IMG/VR virus record: IMGVR_UViG_3300027842_000015
Coordinates: 1-64,000 of that record
Length of the DNA: 64,000 nucleotides
Strand: one strand, 5' to 3'
Source of the DNA: a virus
Part shown: piece after piece, positions 7,845-16,481 of the stretch
How positions within the stretch are numbered: position 1 is the first letter of the stretch
Layout: every line of letters starts with the position of its first letter
Notes under the pieces: model-generated
Seen by the model: only the letters and a program-made list of their open reading frames with translations
Told to the model about the DNA's origin: nothing
Database searches by the model: none
Position numbers and translations under genes: made by a program

Positions 7845-10208
7845 TTAACCGGCGCCACCTTGAATAGGTATAGCTCCAGGACCTTTAGAATTCCCTACTG
7901 TCGCAGTTTGTGGTCCCATATGGTTCGTACTCAACTGGCTTGGGCGTGAACCTTGGGCGCGGGCAGCGGCATGCGCCGGGCTTGAAGGCGGTCCTTGGGG
8001 CGCAGAGGGCTTTCCTGGCCCACCAGATTGGCCCTGAGAACCTCCTGGTGCCGGTTGGCCCGGCCCCCCACTTTGGCCGTCCCCTCCTGGAGCGGTCCCC
8101 AAGTGGACTGGCGGACCTAACGGCAAACGCTCATCCTGCGCCAACTGACCGGCAGTAAGCTCTTTAGTAATCTGCTGCACACCGGCCTGGACACCCGCCT
8201 GAACACCCTTGGAAACAGCCTGGGCTGCGGCGGCCGATTGTGCATTGTCTTGCTCTGCTTTCTGCATTTGGTCGAGTTTGTCATCATCCGGAACGATATC
8301 TTCGCCGCAGAGGCCAATCGTGCTCGACACTGCCCGCAGAACTTGGCCGCGACCCTTAAGCCCAACAATCTTCTGATCAACCGGGTTAGCAGTCGCCTGA
8401 AGGAACTCGATCTGGCGTTGACGCTGCGTCTCACGCTGGATTGCGACGTTCACACCTTGGACGCTCACCCTCTCCTCGCCAGTAAGCAAGCCACTCGTGT
8501 CGGTTAGCAAAATAAGATCGAAAAGCTGAAGCAGTGCTAGCTCCATCACTTCTCGGTCTACATTGGCGGATACAGTTTGAAGGATTTTTGATGCGTTGCC
8601 CATGAGCATCGCGAGCCCACTCGCCGTCCGGCCCGCGTTTCCACCAGCTTGTCCACCTATGTATTTTGGTATCGCGGATACATCGTCCGCCACTTCGGTC
8701 AAATACTGGAGCACCTTGACCAGCTTGTCCGAATTGTCCATAGGTTGGAAGAACCCCATAGGCTCCCGGGTCGCGGTTGTTCCAGTCAGGTAATTCTTGC
8801 GGATGTGCCACCGTTTCCATGGGAACATATCCTCTGTGTTCTCGTTAGGGTCCATCTGATCATCATCGATCCACACCTGAGGACCAGACGCAATCGAAAG
8901 ATTATTGATCAGCGAGCGCATCGTCGCGTTGGATGCTTCTTGGATATCGGAAAGGAGGTCGGTAAGTCCATTCCCCAATGGCGTTCCAGGCACCTTTTCA
9001 AACGACGTAATGAAATAAGGATGTCGCATACGGGGAGACGGCGAAAGCTGCGCCTTGATAACGTGAGAACCAATACACCAGACCTGAACGTGATAGTCTC
9101 GGAGTTCATCTTGCACTGCCAGCCCATAGTCTTGAAGAACTCGACCTTGGACATTACCATTAAACTCCATCATCGACAGCATGCCAGACCGGTTCCAAGC
9201 AGGATTTTCTCTGCTCTCAAGAACAGCCCGTTCAGCATCCGTCAGGTCCCAATTGTCATATAGACCACCGCGTCCATATTCATCAAGAACTGCCTGAATT
9301 TCAGCAGTGTTATATCCAGGCAAACCAAGAAGTTCATTCAATTCAGCACGGGTAACTTGCTTCTTCTCGATGATGTTCGCGTTCTCAATCGAAGCAACGC
9401 CTGGGGTCCACCACAAATCAAAAGGCGACACGCGCTCCCACGTCAACGTAGGCTTCATCTGAACGGTAGGCTGGCCTTGACCATTTTGGGGCCATGTTAC
9501 CGTTGGCACCATCCTGACGATTGGGCCTTTGATACAAGCAAACGGGAAAATTGGAAGATCAACAAGGAATTCAGCAAGAGCATGATAAAAACCGCCTTCC
9601 CTAAGAATTTCATCAATCTTATCCTCACTATCCCGTGCTTGATCGCTTGCTTTCTTTTTGGCCGCATCCGTAGCACTTTCAAGAAGTGCCATCTTACGCT
9701 TCTGCACGTCAACAGGTGATGGTGGTTGACCCATAGTCTGTTGGATCATTCCCGCTTCTTGCTGGACCAATTGGTCAATTTTTTGTTTAATTTCATCAGG
9801 AATTTGCGGGTCACTAGTCGGTTTCAATCCCCATGGCCGATCCGGACCCAGATAAATATCCCGCAAAAGAGAACTAGCTGCTCTACATTTTTGCGCAATC
9901 ATACGCATATAGACTTCAGACCCACCCCAACGGCGTATCTGTTGTAGCTTTGTCGCGTCATATTGTCCGTTAAAGGCGCGTAAAGCTATCAAAAGACGTT
10001 CAGACCAACCACTTTGTGTGTTACGATGGTTCCGGAATATCTCGTATTGCCCCTTGATATAAGACACCAAGGTTGACACATCCGGTTGCATCTGCGATTG
10101 TGCATTGGAATTGGCCTGCGCCTGCATAGACGCCTGCTTCTGTTGCTGGGCATCTAAAATAGCAGGGGGGACGACTTGAATTACACCGTTTTGCCCGAGA
10201 GCAGCCAT
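7845..10208 (-). CDS. Portal protein (P22-like)
   Basis: A 787-residue protein. It has the size and character of P22-type portal proteins of podoviruses: a helical N-terminal region (SERLLIALRAFNGQYD, residues about 65-80), a long alpha/beta middle with many Trp and Pro, and a disordered Gln/Pro/Gly-rich C-terminal tail of about 110 residues (PGGDGQSGGPGQPAPGG). Portal forms the dodecameric DNA channel at one capsid vertex. It is divergent from the terminase operon with only 37 bases between starts, so any promoters must lie partly within coding sequence. Confidence 0.85.
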   Translation of the reverse strand: MAALGQNGVIQVVPPAILDAQQQKQASMQAQANSNAQSQMQPDVSTLVSYIKGQYEIFRNHRNTQSGWSERLLIALRAFNGQYDATKLQQIRRWGGSEVYMRMIAQKCRAASSLLRDIYLGPDRPWGLKPTSDPQIPDEIKQKIDQLVQQEAGMIQQTMGQPPSPVDVQKRKMALLESATDAAKKKASDQARDSEDKIDEILREGGFYHALAEFLVDLPIFPFACIKGPIVRMVPTVTWPQNGQGQPTVQMKPTLTWERVSPFDLWWTPGVASIENANIIEKKQVTRAELNELLGLPGYNTAEIQAVLDEYGRGGLYDNWDLTDAERAVLESRENPAWNRSGMLSMMEFNGNVQGRVLQDYGLAVQDELRDYHVQVWCIGSHVIKAQLSPSPRMRHPYFITSFEKVPGTPLGNGLTDLLSDIQEASNATMRSLINNLSIASGPQVWIDDDQMDPNENTEDMFPWKRWHIRKNYLTGTTATREPMGFFQPMDNSDKLVKVLQYLTEVADDVSAIPKYIGGQAGGNAGRTASGLAMLMGNASKILQTVSANVDREVMELALLQLFDLILLTDTSGLLTGEERVSVQGVNVAIQRETQRQRQIEFLQATANPVDQKIVGLKGRGQVLRAVSSTIGLCGEDIVPDDDKLDQMQKAEQDNAQSAAAAQAVSKGVQAGVQAGVQQITKELTAGQLAQDERLPLGPPVHLGTAPGGDGQSGGPGQPAPGGSQGQSGGPGKPSAPQGPPSSPAHAAARAQGSRPSQLSTNHMGPQTATVGNSKGPGAIPIQGGAG

Positions 10209-10245
10209 GAAGAAATCCTTAGGGGAAATAGGTTAAGAACTCGTC

Positions 10246-10788
10246 ATGACCCAGATCGTACCCACAGTACCTATTACCGTCCCGGTAATTGAAGGCGCAC
10301 CACAACTTACCATTGTTCTAGTCGCTGGTCTAGCTAGAGAAATTGCAATGGGTATTCGGGAGCTACCCGATATCCTTGAGACCTACAAGCTATCGCCAGC
10401 AGCTTACGAAAAACTTAAGGATCACGAGGTCTTCATAAAGCTGGTTGACAGCGCCCGGATTGAATGGCATGCTGCGACCAATACCCCAGGGAGAACCCAG
10501 ATAGAAGCAGCGGCCGCCCTCGAACAGGCTATCCCGGTGGCCTACGCAAGAGCTATAAGCGGCAATGAGGCGATGAACCATGTCACCGATTTCCTCAAAC
10601 TTCTCGCAGATATCGGAGGCGTCAGAAAGGACCCAAGCAAAGCTTCCCCAGGCGAACGGTTCCAAATCAACATCAATCTTGGGGCCGATACGACAATCTC
10701 ACTCGATGGGTCTAAGATGCCCATCTCCGGTGATCCAGTCCTCCAGGCCCTTCCGGTGCCTGAGGTTGATAAAGAGGAACGCGTGTAG
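10246..10788 (+). CDS. Putative terminase small subunit
   Basis: A 180-residue, largely helical protein (AREIAMGIRELPDILETYKLS, ARIEWHAATNTPGRTQIEAA, then a GERFQININLGADTTISLD strand segment). It is first in a plus-strand operon that ends with the large terminase, the usual position of the small subunit, which recognises packaging DNA. The strand segment resembles the C-terminal oligomerisation or portal-docking tails of small terminases, but no clear helix-turn-helix was identified. One perfect TTACCG-N3-CGGTAA palindrome lies within its first 15 codons. Confidence 0.55.
   Translation: MTQIVPTVPITVPVIEGAPQLTIVLVAGLAREIAMGIRELPDILETYKLSPAAYEKLKDHEVFIKLVDSARIEWHAATNTPGRTQIEAAAALEQAIPVAYARAISGNEAMNHVTDFLKLLADIGGVRKDPSKASPGERFQININLGADTTISLDGSKMPISGDPVLQALPVPEVDKEERV
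10274..10288. repeat. 15-bp palindrome, perfect
   Basis: Codons 10-15 of the putative small terminase; reads ITVPV there. It is also 66 bases from the portal start. Confidence 0.8.
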
Positions 10789-11243
10789 TGGCTTATAATA
10801 CAAAAGAAAAAGAGCTAGAATATCGTCGCAAACGAAGAGAACAAATACGTAATGATCCTGAATTACGAGCTAGATACGCGGCATATGTAAGAAAATATAG
10901 GCATACACTAAAGGGGAAAGCCACGATACATAAATATCGTCAAACAAGTCCTTTGTATAAAGAACAAGTACGAAGACGGGCTACATATCCAAACGGAATA
11001 GCAAAACGACAAAGAGCGTATCAATCCGAAGCTGGAAGAGAAAAATCAAGACGAAGTTCAGCGCTATGGAAACAACGACACCCAAAAGAACATAAAATTA
11101 GAAATCGTGAATATTATATAACAAATCGAGAACGTATACTTGCCCAAAAAAGAGAATATAACTTGTTACATATGGAAGAACGACGCGCCAAAGAAAGAGA
11201 AAGGTACTGGATATGTCGCCAAAATCCACAACCGACTTGCTAA
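10788..11243 (+). CDS. Basic repeat protein, possible HNH-endonuclease relic
   Basis: A 151-residue, very basic protein with a GTG start overlapping the upstream stop region. It consists of Tyr/Arg/Lys-rich repeats (EYRRKRREQIRND, YVRKYRHTLKGKA, YYITNRERILAQKREYN), a pattern typical of the N-terminal DNA-binding part of many phage HNH homing endonucleases. The HNH catalytic motif and zinc knuckles are absent. The gene is more AT-rich than the terminase genes around it and overlaps the next by 31 bases. It may be a truncated mobile endonuclease or a DNA-binding accessory protein. Confidence 0.6.
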   Translation: MAYNTKEKELEYRRKRREQIRNDPELRARYAAYVRKYRHTLKGKATIHKYRQTSPLYKEQVRRRATYPNGIAKRQRAYQSEAGREKSRRSSALWKQRHPKEHKIRNREYYITNRERILAQKREYNLLHMEERRAKERERYWICRQNPQPTC

Positions 11244-12316
11244 ACGATGCTAATGAAGTTATTCGTCGTCAAGGAAATGAAATCACTGGGCTTAAATCAA
11301 CATTACGAAATGTTCAACGCGATGCTGATACTGCGGAAGAAATCCGTAAGGTAATCTTCCAAATCACTGAACATGACCCCAAACCGCCAGCGTGGGTAAC
11401 CGGATCAGGAGGACATAGTGGGCAACGTGGTTCTCCATGTACAATTTGGTCAGATTGGCATTATGGGGAAGTCATTGATCCATCTCAAGTAGGCGGCGCC
11501 AACAAATTCAATGCTGATATAGCCAAAAAGCGCGCGGAGAAGTTAGTCAACACTACTATCGATCTTTGTTACAACCACATGGGACGTGCTAAAGCTGTGT
11601 ATCCTGGTATTGTAGTGTGTCTCGGCGGTGATATGATCGGAGGCAACATTCATGAAGAACTTGCGGAAACGAATGACCGCACGCCGATGCAAGCAGTTAA
11701 CGATCTCACTGACTTGCTCGCCGGATGTATCGACACTATGGCCTCCAAATTCGGAAATGTTTTCCTCCCCTCAGTTGTCGGCAATCATGGACGTACTACG
11801 CCGAAACCCCGTCTCAAGAGCGCCGTCTTCCACTCATATGATTGGGGTATCTATTGCAACCTTACAAGATGTTTTAAGGGAAATAAACACGTCCAGTTCA
11901 TGATCCCCAATGAGATCGATGCACGCTTCAACGTGTACGGACATAGATATCTTCTCACTCATGGGGACAACTTAGGTGTCAAAGGCGGCGATGGGATCAT
12001 TGGCGCTATCGGGCCAATCATGCGCGGTAGCCTTAAGGTCCATGCCTCAGAAGCCGAAATCGGTCGCGATTTTGACACCGCCCTTATTTGTCACTGGCAT
12101 CAGTACATCACCTTACCGGGCTTAATCGTCAACAATGCTCTCAAAGGCTATGACGAGTACGCCCGACTTAGGCTACGAGCCAAATATAGCCGCCCCTCTC
12201 AGGCACTGTGGTTTACCCACCCGGAACACGGTATTACTGCCCACTGGCAAGTATACCTTGAACCTAAATTCAAAAAGGAAGAGGCATCCAAATCCTGGGT
12301 GTCCTGGAAAGCATAA
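11213..12316 (+). CDS. Calcineurin-like metallophosphoesterase
   Basis: A 367-residue protein with all five calcineurin-type metal motifs in order: SDWH (about residue 82), GGD (about 139), GNHGR (about 189), THGD (about 250) and CHWHQY (about 293). A short coiled-coil segment (NEVIRRQGNEITGLKSTLRN) precedes the enzyme. Such enzymes cleave phosphodiester bonds with two metals; nucleic acid or a nucleotide is the likely substrate. It sits between the putative small and the large terminase and ends where the large subunit begins, so a part in packaging or DNA-end processing is possible. Confidence 0.85.
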   Translation: MSPKSTTDLLNDANEVIRRQGNEITGLKSTLRNVQRDADTAEEIRKVIFQITEHDPKPPAWVTGSGGHSGQRGSPCTIWSDWHYGEVIDPSQVGGANKFNADIAKKRAEKLVNTTIDLCYNHMGRAKAVYPGIVVCLGGDMIGGNIHEELAETNDRTPMQAVNDLTDLLAGCIDTMASKFGNVFLPSVVGNHGRTTPKPRLKSAVFHSYDWGIYCNLTRCFKGNKHVQFMIPNEIDARFNVYGHRYLLTHGDNLGVKGGDGIIGAIGPIMRGSLKVHASEAEIGRDFDTALICHWHQYITLPGLIVNNALKGYDEYARLRLRAKYSRPSQALWFTHPEHGITAHWQVYLEPKFKKEEASKSWVSWKA

Positions 12317-13770
12317 TGTTTGATTATGACGCACCCCCGACCATCGCCCGCTTCTGTAAGTGTGAAAAATACGGAAGACTTATTGCAGGACCTGTTGGTT
12401 CTGGAAAAACTACGGGTGTTATTGTTGAACTCCTCAGGCGCGCATGGCAGCAAAAGCCGGGAGACGACGGGCTCAAATACACCCGCTTCGCCGTCACCCG
12501 TCAAACCCTCAAACAGTTGAAAGATACTGTTCTAAAGGACTGCGACACATGGCTGAATGCGAATGGTATCGGGGAATGGAAAGTTTCCGAAAGCTGTTAT
12601 CACATAAATTTCGACAGAGTGCGCTCAGAATGGATATTTCTGCCGTTAGAAGATGCGGCCGATCAGGGCAGATTACTCTCTATGCAGCTTACCGGCGCAT
12701 GGTTGAGCGAATGTATAGAGATGGACATATCGATCTTAGGACCGCTGAGTGGTCGTATCGGGCGTTATCCAAGTGGTACGAAGGGCGCCCCGACGTGGAA
12801 TGGAATTGTTGCGGATACGAACATGCCTCCGGAACTGACACCGTGGCACAAGTTCATGGAGGAACCAAGACCTGATTGGGCGATCTTCAAACAACCATCG
12901 GGGCTAGCCTGGAATGCCGAAAACCTTGACCATCTTCTTCAAACAGAAGAAACTCGCAAACTGCCTATTGGCCATCCTGATCGGATTGCTAGGGGTAGAG
13001 AGTATTATAATAGGATGGTTAGGGATCACGGGATTGATAGTGATTATGTTAAGCGATATGTGAAGGCAGAGTACGGTGATGACCCAACAGGACGAGCAGT
13101 ATTCCGTGAGACATTCCGTTCAAACTGGCACGTTGTTGACGATACAAACGTTATACCAGGATACCCTCTTATCGTCGGTCAAGATTTTGGTCGAGACCCA
13201 TGGTCGCTCATATGTCAACCTGACCATATGGGAAGACTTATCGTCCATGAAGAAGTACCGGCTGAAAACATCGGATTGGAAAAGCACTGTCAACAAAGTC
13301 TTAGAGGGAGACTTCTCCAAACTAAATACCTTGGTTGTAAAATTGCCCTAGTAGGAGACCCTGCCGGTGTCGCAAAATCAACCCACTCAGAAGAAACTTC
13401 CTTCGATCTCCTGGGAAGACTTGGATTTCCCTGTTTCGCTGCTCCCACAAATGATCTCGACCCCCGTTTACGAGCAGTTGAAAGCTTCCTTGGTCGCCAC
13501 ACGAATGGCGGCCCGTCAATGCTTATCAATCGTGAGGGATGCCCCCATCTTATCCGAGCACTGGCGGGCGGTTACCGTTTCGAATTCGCCACCCAAACAG
13601 GGTTGAGAAAGCCCACCCCGCGCAAAGATGAATATTCCCACGTAGCCGACACGCTACAGTATGTGTGTCTGGCATGCCACGGCGGCATGCTCTACGGAAT
13701 TGCACGAGAATTACAGGGGTCCGGGCGTAGGCAGAAACAATTAACTATGCCGTCAGGTGCATGGACTTAA
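12316..13770 (+). CDS. Terminase large subunit
   Basis: A 484-residue packaging motor. The Walker A loop is GPVGSGKTTG (about residues 26-35) and a Walker B-like stretch is LTGAWLSECIEMD. The C-terminal RNase H-like nuclease has its acidic residues in GQDFGRDP (about 287-294), ALVGDPAG (about 352) and EYSHVADTLQY (about 455). The protein pumps DNA into the prohead through the portal and cuts the concatemer. It is the last gene of the packaging operon and its 3' end overlaps the convergent gene by four bases. Confidence 0.93.
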   Translation: MFDYDAPPTIARFCKCEKYGRLIAGPVGSGKTTGVIVELLRRAWQQKPGDDGLKYTRFAVTRQTLKQLKDTVLKDCDTWLNANGIGEWKVSESCYHINFDRVRSEWIFLPLEDAADQGRLLSMQLTGAWLSECIEMDISILGPLSGRIGRYPSGTKGAPTWNGIVADTNMPPELTPWHKFMEEPRPDWAIFKQPSGLAWNAENLDHLLQTEETRKLPIGHPDRIARGREYYNRMVRDHGIDSDYVKRYVKAEYGDDPTGRAVFRETFRSNWHVVDDTNVIPGYPLIVGQDFGRDPWSLICQPDHMGRLIVHEEVPAENIGLEKHCQQSLRGRLLQTKYLGCKIALVGDPAGVAKSTHSEETSFDLLGRLGFPCFAAPTNDLDPRLRAVESFLGRHTNGGPSMLINREGCPHLIRALAGGYRFEFATQTGLRKPTPRKDEYSHVADTLQYVCLACHGGMLYGIARELQGSGRRQKQLTMPSGAWT

Positions 13771-14036
13771 TGCGGTGGCCAGAATTTCACCAAAAAACCT
13801 GACAATCCTGCCCCAATAATCGCCCCAATCGTGCCATAAACCCCTGAAATTCGCCATTGGGCGCGCTCAACTGTAGTAATGCGCTTTTCCTGACCTAAAA
13901 CTGATCTCTTAATTTCAGCTAAGTCTTCTTTAACCGATTTCTCAAACCGGTCCATGCGGTCGGGCAGCGTGGATACGACACCCGCGATCTCGCCAAGTTG
14001 AAATCTGGTATTCTCGCGGTCATTGCGCTCGACCAT
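13767..14036 (-). CDS. Small coiled-coil, one-TM membrane protein
   Basis: An 89-residue protein. Residues 10-55 are a charged amphipathic helix (DRMDRFEKSVKEDLAEIKRSV) and residues 63-82 are a single hydrophobic, Gly-rich span (ISGVYGTIGAIIGAGLSGFLV). This layout matches the XhlA/hemolysin-like accessory proteins found beside phage lysis genes, although the lysozyme here is about 2.5 kb away. A TTACCT-type palindrome (14050-14064) lies 13 bases upstream of the start. Confidence 0.6.
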   Translation of the reverse strand: MVERNDRENTRFQLGEIAGVVSTLPDRMDRFEKSVKEDLAEIKRSVLGQEKRITTVERAQWRISGVYGTIGAIIGAGLSGFLVKFWPPH

Positions 14037-14049
14037 GGAACCCTACCTG

Positions 14050-14064
14050 TTACCTAGACGGTAA
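14050..14064. repeat. 15-bp palindrome, TTACCT-N3-CGGTAA
   Basis: One mismatch. In the leader of the 89-residue membrane protein gene. Confidence 0.7.
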
Positions 14065-14074
14065 CATAGGAAGG

Positions 14075-14260
14075 TTAAGCAGGCGTCACTGGTTCTATAC
14101 GGCAACCAACGTAATAACTAGACCTATCATTATCTATTGTATTTAACATATTACCAGCGGCCTCAAGACACGCTTCAATTGAGGGCATCTCTATTTGATC
14201 GTTATGCATGATGGCGTTTTCGGACGACAGTTGTAAGAGTACGAGAATTACTTTCCACAT
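14075..14260 (-). CDS. Small secreted or periplasmic protein
   Basis: A 61-residue protein with a short hydrophobic N-terminus (WKVILVLLQLSSENAIM) like a signal sequence, and two cysteines (ACLEAA and VGCRIEP) that could form a disulfide in the periplasm. A GGAG ribosome site precedes the start. It overlaps the next upstream gene by 59 bases in another frame. The function is unknown. Confidence 0.5.
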   Translation of the reverse strand: MWKVILVLLQLSSENAIMHNDQIEMPSIEACLEAAGNMLNTIDNDRSSYYVGCRIEPVTPA

Positions 14261-14453
14261 GGCGTCCTCCTGTGTTGGGCACTGCCCAGTATTCCCAGAC
14301 CCCTAGTTCCCTACGGCGTTGTACTAGATGAACCTCACCTTTTTCATATCGTTTCCATAATCTGGTAGCAGTCATGTCCAGGTGTTTATTCCAATCAAGC
14401 AATCTATCGTACATCAGAAATCCAACATGATAAAGAATTGCATTCTTACGCAT
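14202..14453 (-). CDS. Hypothetical protein
   Basis: An 83-residue basic protein (RLWKRYEKGEVHLVQRRREL) of unknown function. Its start overlaps the end of the winged-helix gene by 8 bases, which supports the call. Its C-terminal 19 codons overlap the small secreted protein gene, so one of the two may end or begin elsewhere. Confidence 0.45.
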   Translation of the reverse strand: MRKNAILYHVGFLMYDRLLDWNKHLDMTATRLWKRYEKGEVHLVQRRRELGVWEYWAVPNTGGRHVESNSRTLTTVVRKRHHA

Positions 14454-14964
14454 TGATCAATTCCCAAAGTTTACTTCTGTGCTCTTCGCTCATATCATAC
14501 CCAATAGAGTGAATTGTATTCATTTTCAACCCCAAAGGGACAAGCTTTTTTCTGAGTTTACAAACCACAACATCGACAATTTTAATATCTGTCTCGTCGT
14601 CCGGATTTCCCCGATTATCTTCAACAGCCATATGAAGCTGCTCTCGCGATGCATGACCCCGCCGCAGAAGCACAAGCAAAATACTGCTCTCCAATTTCGT
14701 GGTCTTCAGTTTACGCGCCATACGCAAAATAGTCTCACGATCATCCTCCTGGATTTTATGAGGGGCCACAGTAGGAGTACGCTGATCTCGGGGAGTAAGC
14801 GGTGGCCAGTCTTCACGGGGCATTTCAATAAGACGCCCGGCATTTAGAGCGTTATTCACTGCCAATCTCAAATCAACAGGATCAGAACGAAAAATACGCT
14901 TGAGGGCTCCTATAGGAACACCTTCGTCAGCGGCTCGCACAATATACTCGCTAAGGTCCAACAT
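14446..14964 (-). CDS. Winged-helix transcription regulator (OmpR/CtrA-type DNA-binding domain)
   Basis: A 172-residue protein; the start at MLDLSEY was chosen because the upstream in-frame extension looks like a chance signal sequence. Residues from about 75 to 165 fit an OmpR-type winged helix: LESSILLVLLRRGHASREQL, DIKIVDVVVCKLRKKL (recognition helix), and IHSIGYDM (wing). The IVDVVVCKLRKKL/GIGY-like pattern is close to CtrA-family response regulators of alphaproteobacteria, but no receiver domain is present. As the only clear transcription factor in the window it is a candidate binder of the repeated palindrome. Its target is unknown. Confidence 0.7.
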   Translation of the reverse strand: MLDLSEYIVRAADEGVPIGALKRIFRSDPVDLRLAVNNALNAGRLIEMPREDWPPLTPRDQRTPTVAPHKIQEDDRETILRMARKLKTTKLESSILLVLLRRGHASREQLHMAVEDNRGNPDDETDIKIVDVVVCKLRKKLVPLGLKMNTIHSIGYDMSEEHRSKLWELINA

Positions 14965-15073
14965 AATAAACTCGGGTGGGTCCGCCACCAACGCCCCCAC
15001 TAGGCAGAGACTACTCGATGCCAGCGCTAGCGACGAACCCAACTCGCTAGACTAGTACGAATAAGTTAAAAAT

Positions 15074-15103
15074 CCCCTCCCCGCGGGGAGCAATAGGGAG
15101 GGG
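15074..15103 (-). terminator. Rho-independent terminator
   Basis: On the minus strand an 8-bp GC stem (CCCCTCCC with GGGAGGGG) is followed by ATTTTTAA. It lies just after the gene ending at 15116 and before the winged-helix gene. It would end the leftward transcript that starts near 19.1 kb. Confidence 0.75.
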
Positions 15104-15115
15104 CAAGGCAGACCG

Positions 15116-15361
15116 CTATGCGGTCGGAGGCGACTGTTTAACTGGTGAAATAGAGGTCTTATTAGCCTCTTCAAGAGCTATAATCCGGTTCTCCAGAACC
15201 AAGACATACCCCTTAAGATCGAGAAAGTCATTCTTAGCTACTGAGAACCACCCAGCAACCTCAGTCATGACATACCGGATGCCATGCTTACCTACCTGCC
15301 AGGAGAAGGTAGCCACGCCAAGCAATGCAAATGCACGCAGAGCCCAATCAGCCCAATTCAT
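15116..15361 (-). CDS. Small one-TM membrane protein
   Basis: An 81-residue protein. A hydrophobic span at residues 7-25 (ALRAFALLGVATFSWQVG) is followed by an amphipathic segment and a coiled-coil stretch (LKGYVLVLENRIIALEEAN). The start ATG overlaps the upstream stop (ATGA). The topology suits a class III holin or a lysis accessory protein; with the lysozyme about 1.2 kb upstream in the same direction, a lysis role is possible but unproven. Confidence 0.6.
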   Translation of the reverse strand: MNWADWALRAFALLGVATFSWQVGKHGIRYVMTEVAGWFSVAKNDFLDLKGYVLVLENRIIALEEANKTSISPVKQSPPTA

Positions 15362-15663
15362 GGTGTTACCTCTTCCTTTGGCTTGATCTCTTCCAAGAAT
15401 TCAAGCAATGTCTGTTTCGATGCAGATACGTCTACACCCAAACGCTCGCTATCGTCAAGTAGCTTGATGATCTTGGCAACGGTGAATTTGCAATAGGCTT
15501 CTCGAATAACTGGTAGTGCTTCTTGATCCAAAGGGAAAAATTTCTCGCCTGACATTCGCCACCCAAAACTAGCTATCCTTGCACGATCAGACAGATACGA
15601 TTGCAACTGTTCAATCTGCCGGCGCAGCACTTCAATCTTGGTTACCTGTTCGAATGTGATCAT
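15358..15663 (-). CDS. Hypothetical helical protein
   Basis: A 101-residue protein. The start at MITFEQV (15663) has an AAAGG ribosome site, while the longer frame lacks one. The sequence is mostly helical (KIEVLRRQIEQLQSYLSDRA, then AYCKFTVAKIIKLLDDSE) with an acidic end. It is probably a cytoplasmic oligomer. No family was recognised. About 94 bases without a clear gene separate it from the metalloprotease gene. Confidence 0.6.
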   Translation of the reverse strand: MITFEQVTKIEVLRRQIEQLQSYLSDRARIASFGWRMSGEKFFPLDQEALPVIREAYCKFTVAKIIKLLDDSERLGVDVSASKQTLLEFLEEIKPKEEVTP

Positions 15664-15757
15664 AAGTTTACCTTTCCAAGTGATTTTATATTCAGGGTTT
15701 TTAGTCCAAACAATTTCTCGTGCATATATAATACAATTCCATATTTCCCGTACTGTT

Positions 15758-16135
15758 TCAAAACTGACCTGGATCGAAGCCATGGATTTCACAAACCTCT
15801 AATGCGTATTTCTTGAATGTGGCATCATGTGACTTCTTGCCTCGATTTATACAGTTGTGACGTTGGTGTACATGTATCATCTCATGCGCCATTGTCAACA
15901 TTAAACTTGCCGTATGGTGATGGTGGGTACCCGAAATATCAAGTATAAATGAACACCTATCCCCTTCGTGTATTGTGCAATGGGTACACCCCATTGTCTT
16001 CCCAGTCCACTTTGCCGGTTTTGTAACTCTAAAAACTATATCCTCTCCGTTAGGCAAATTCCATTTATTAAATGGTTCTGTTTCTGATAAATAATCATAC
16101 GCTGCACGGATTATCTCGGGAGTAAGCTGCATCAT
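15758..16135 (-). CDS. SprT-like zinc metallopeptidase
   Basis: A 125-residue protein with the zinc motif HEMIH at residues 84-88 and a downstream HDATFKKYALEVCEIHG segment that could supply the third ligand. A THCTIHEGDRCSF segment and the GTHHHHTASLMLTMAHEMIH core fit the SprT/Spartan-type minimal metalloprotease fold. Such proteins degrade DNA-bound or damaged proteins; the target here is unknown. It shares ATGA with the gene upstream. Confidence 0.75.
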   Translation of the reverse strand: MMQLTPEIIRAAYDYLSETEPFNKWNLPNGEDIVFRVTKPAKWTGKTMGCTHCTIHEGDRCSFILDISGTHHHHTASLMLTMAHEMIHVHQRHNCINRGKKSHDATFKKYALEVCEIHGFDPGQF

Positions 16136-16452
16136 AACCTCTGAAGGTGCTTATTCAATAGTCCACTCAATAGCAACGATGCTCCGGGAGACGGTGGCGC
16201 CCAAACATACCTTGGGTATTGATACACATCCTTCTGCTCAGGGTGTGGCGAACGCATGGCGACATAGATCATATCCGGCTTAGGAATACGGTCATGCTCG
16301 ATATCGTTGATAAGTTCCCTGAGCACATCTACTGCACTCTGCCATGGTGCCTCCGGAGGCGGCCCAATTGCTGGGACCGCCTTCTTAGGAAAATTCAAAA
16401 TCTTCCCACCCTTAAAAACTTCGGGTCCAAGAGGAAGCTTATCATCCGACAT
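16132..16452 (-). CDS. Hypothetical protein
   Basis: A 106-residue Pro-rich protein. Its middle (AVDVLRELINDIEHDRIPKPDMIYVAMR) resembles short phage proteins that precede nucleotide- or peptide-processing genes, but no family is certain. The start has an AGGAG site preceded by the palindrome at 16467-16481. It lies between tRNA-Asn and the metalloprotease. Confidence 0.6.
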   Translation of the reverse strand: MSDDKLPLGPEVFKGGKILNFPKKAVPAIGPPPEAPWQSAVDVLRELINDIEHDRIPKPDMIYVAMRSPHPEQKDVYQYPRYVWAPPSPGASLLLSGLLNKHLQRL

Positions 16453-16466
16453 TACGTTCTCCTATG

Positions 16467-16481
16467 TTACCGTCACGGTAG
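16467..16481. repeat. 15-bp palindrome, TTACCG-N3-CGGTAG
   Basis: One mismatch. Intergenic: abuts the 3' end of tRNA-Asn and precedes the ribosome site of the gene starting at 16452. Confidence 0.75.

Noticed and set aside
12444-12875. Open frames overlapping the large terminase
   Set aside because: They lie inside a gene with clear terminase motifs, have no ribosome site and unlikely composition.
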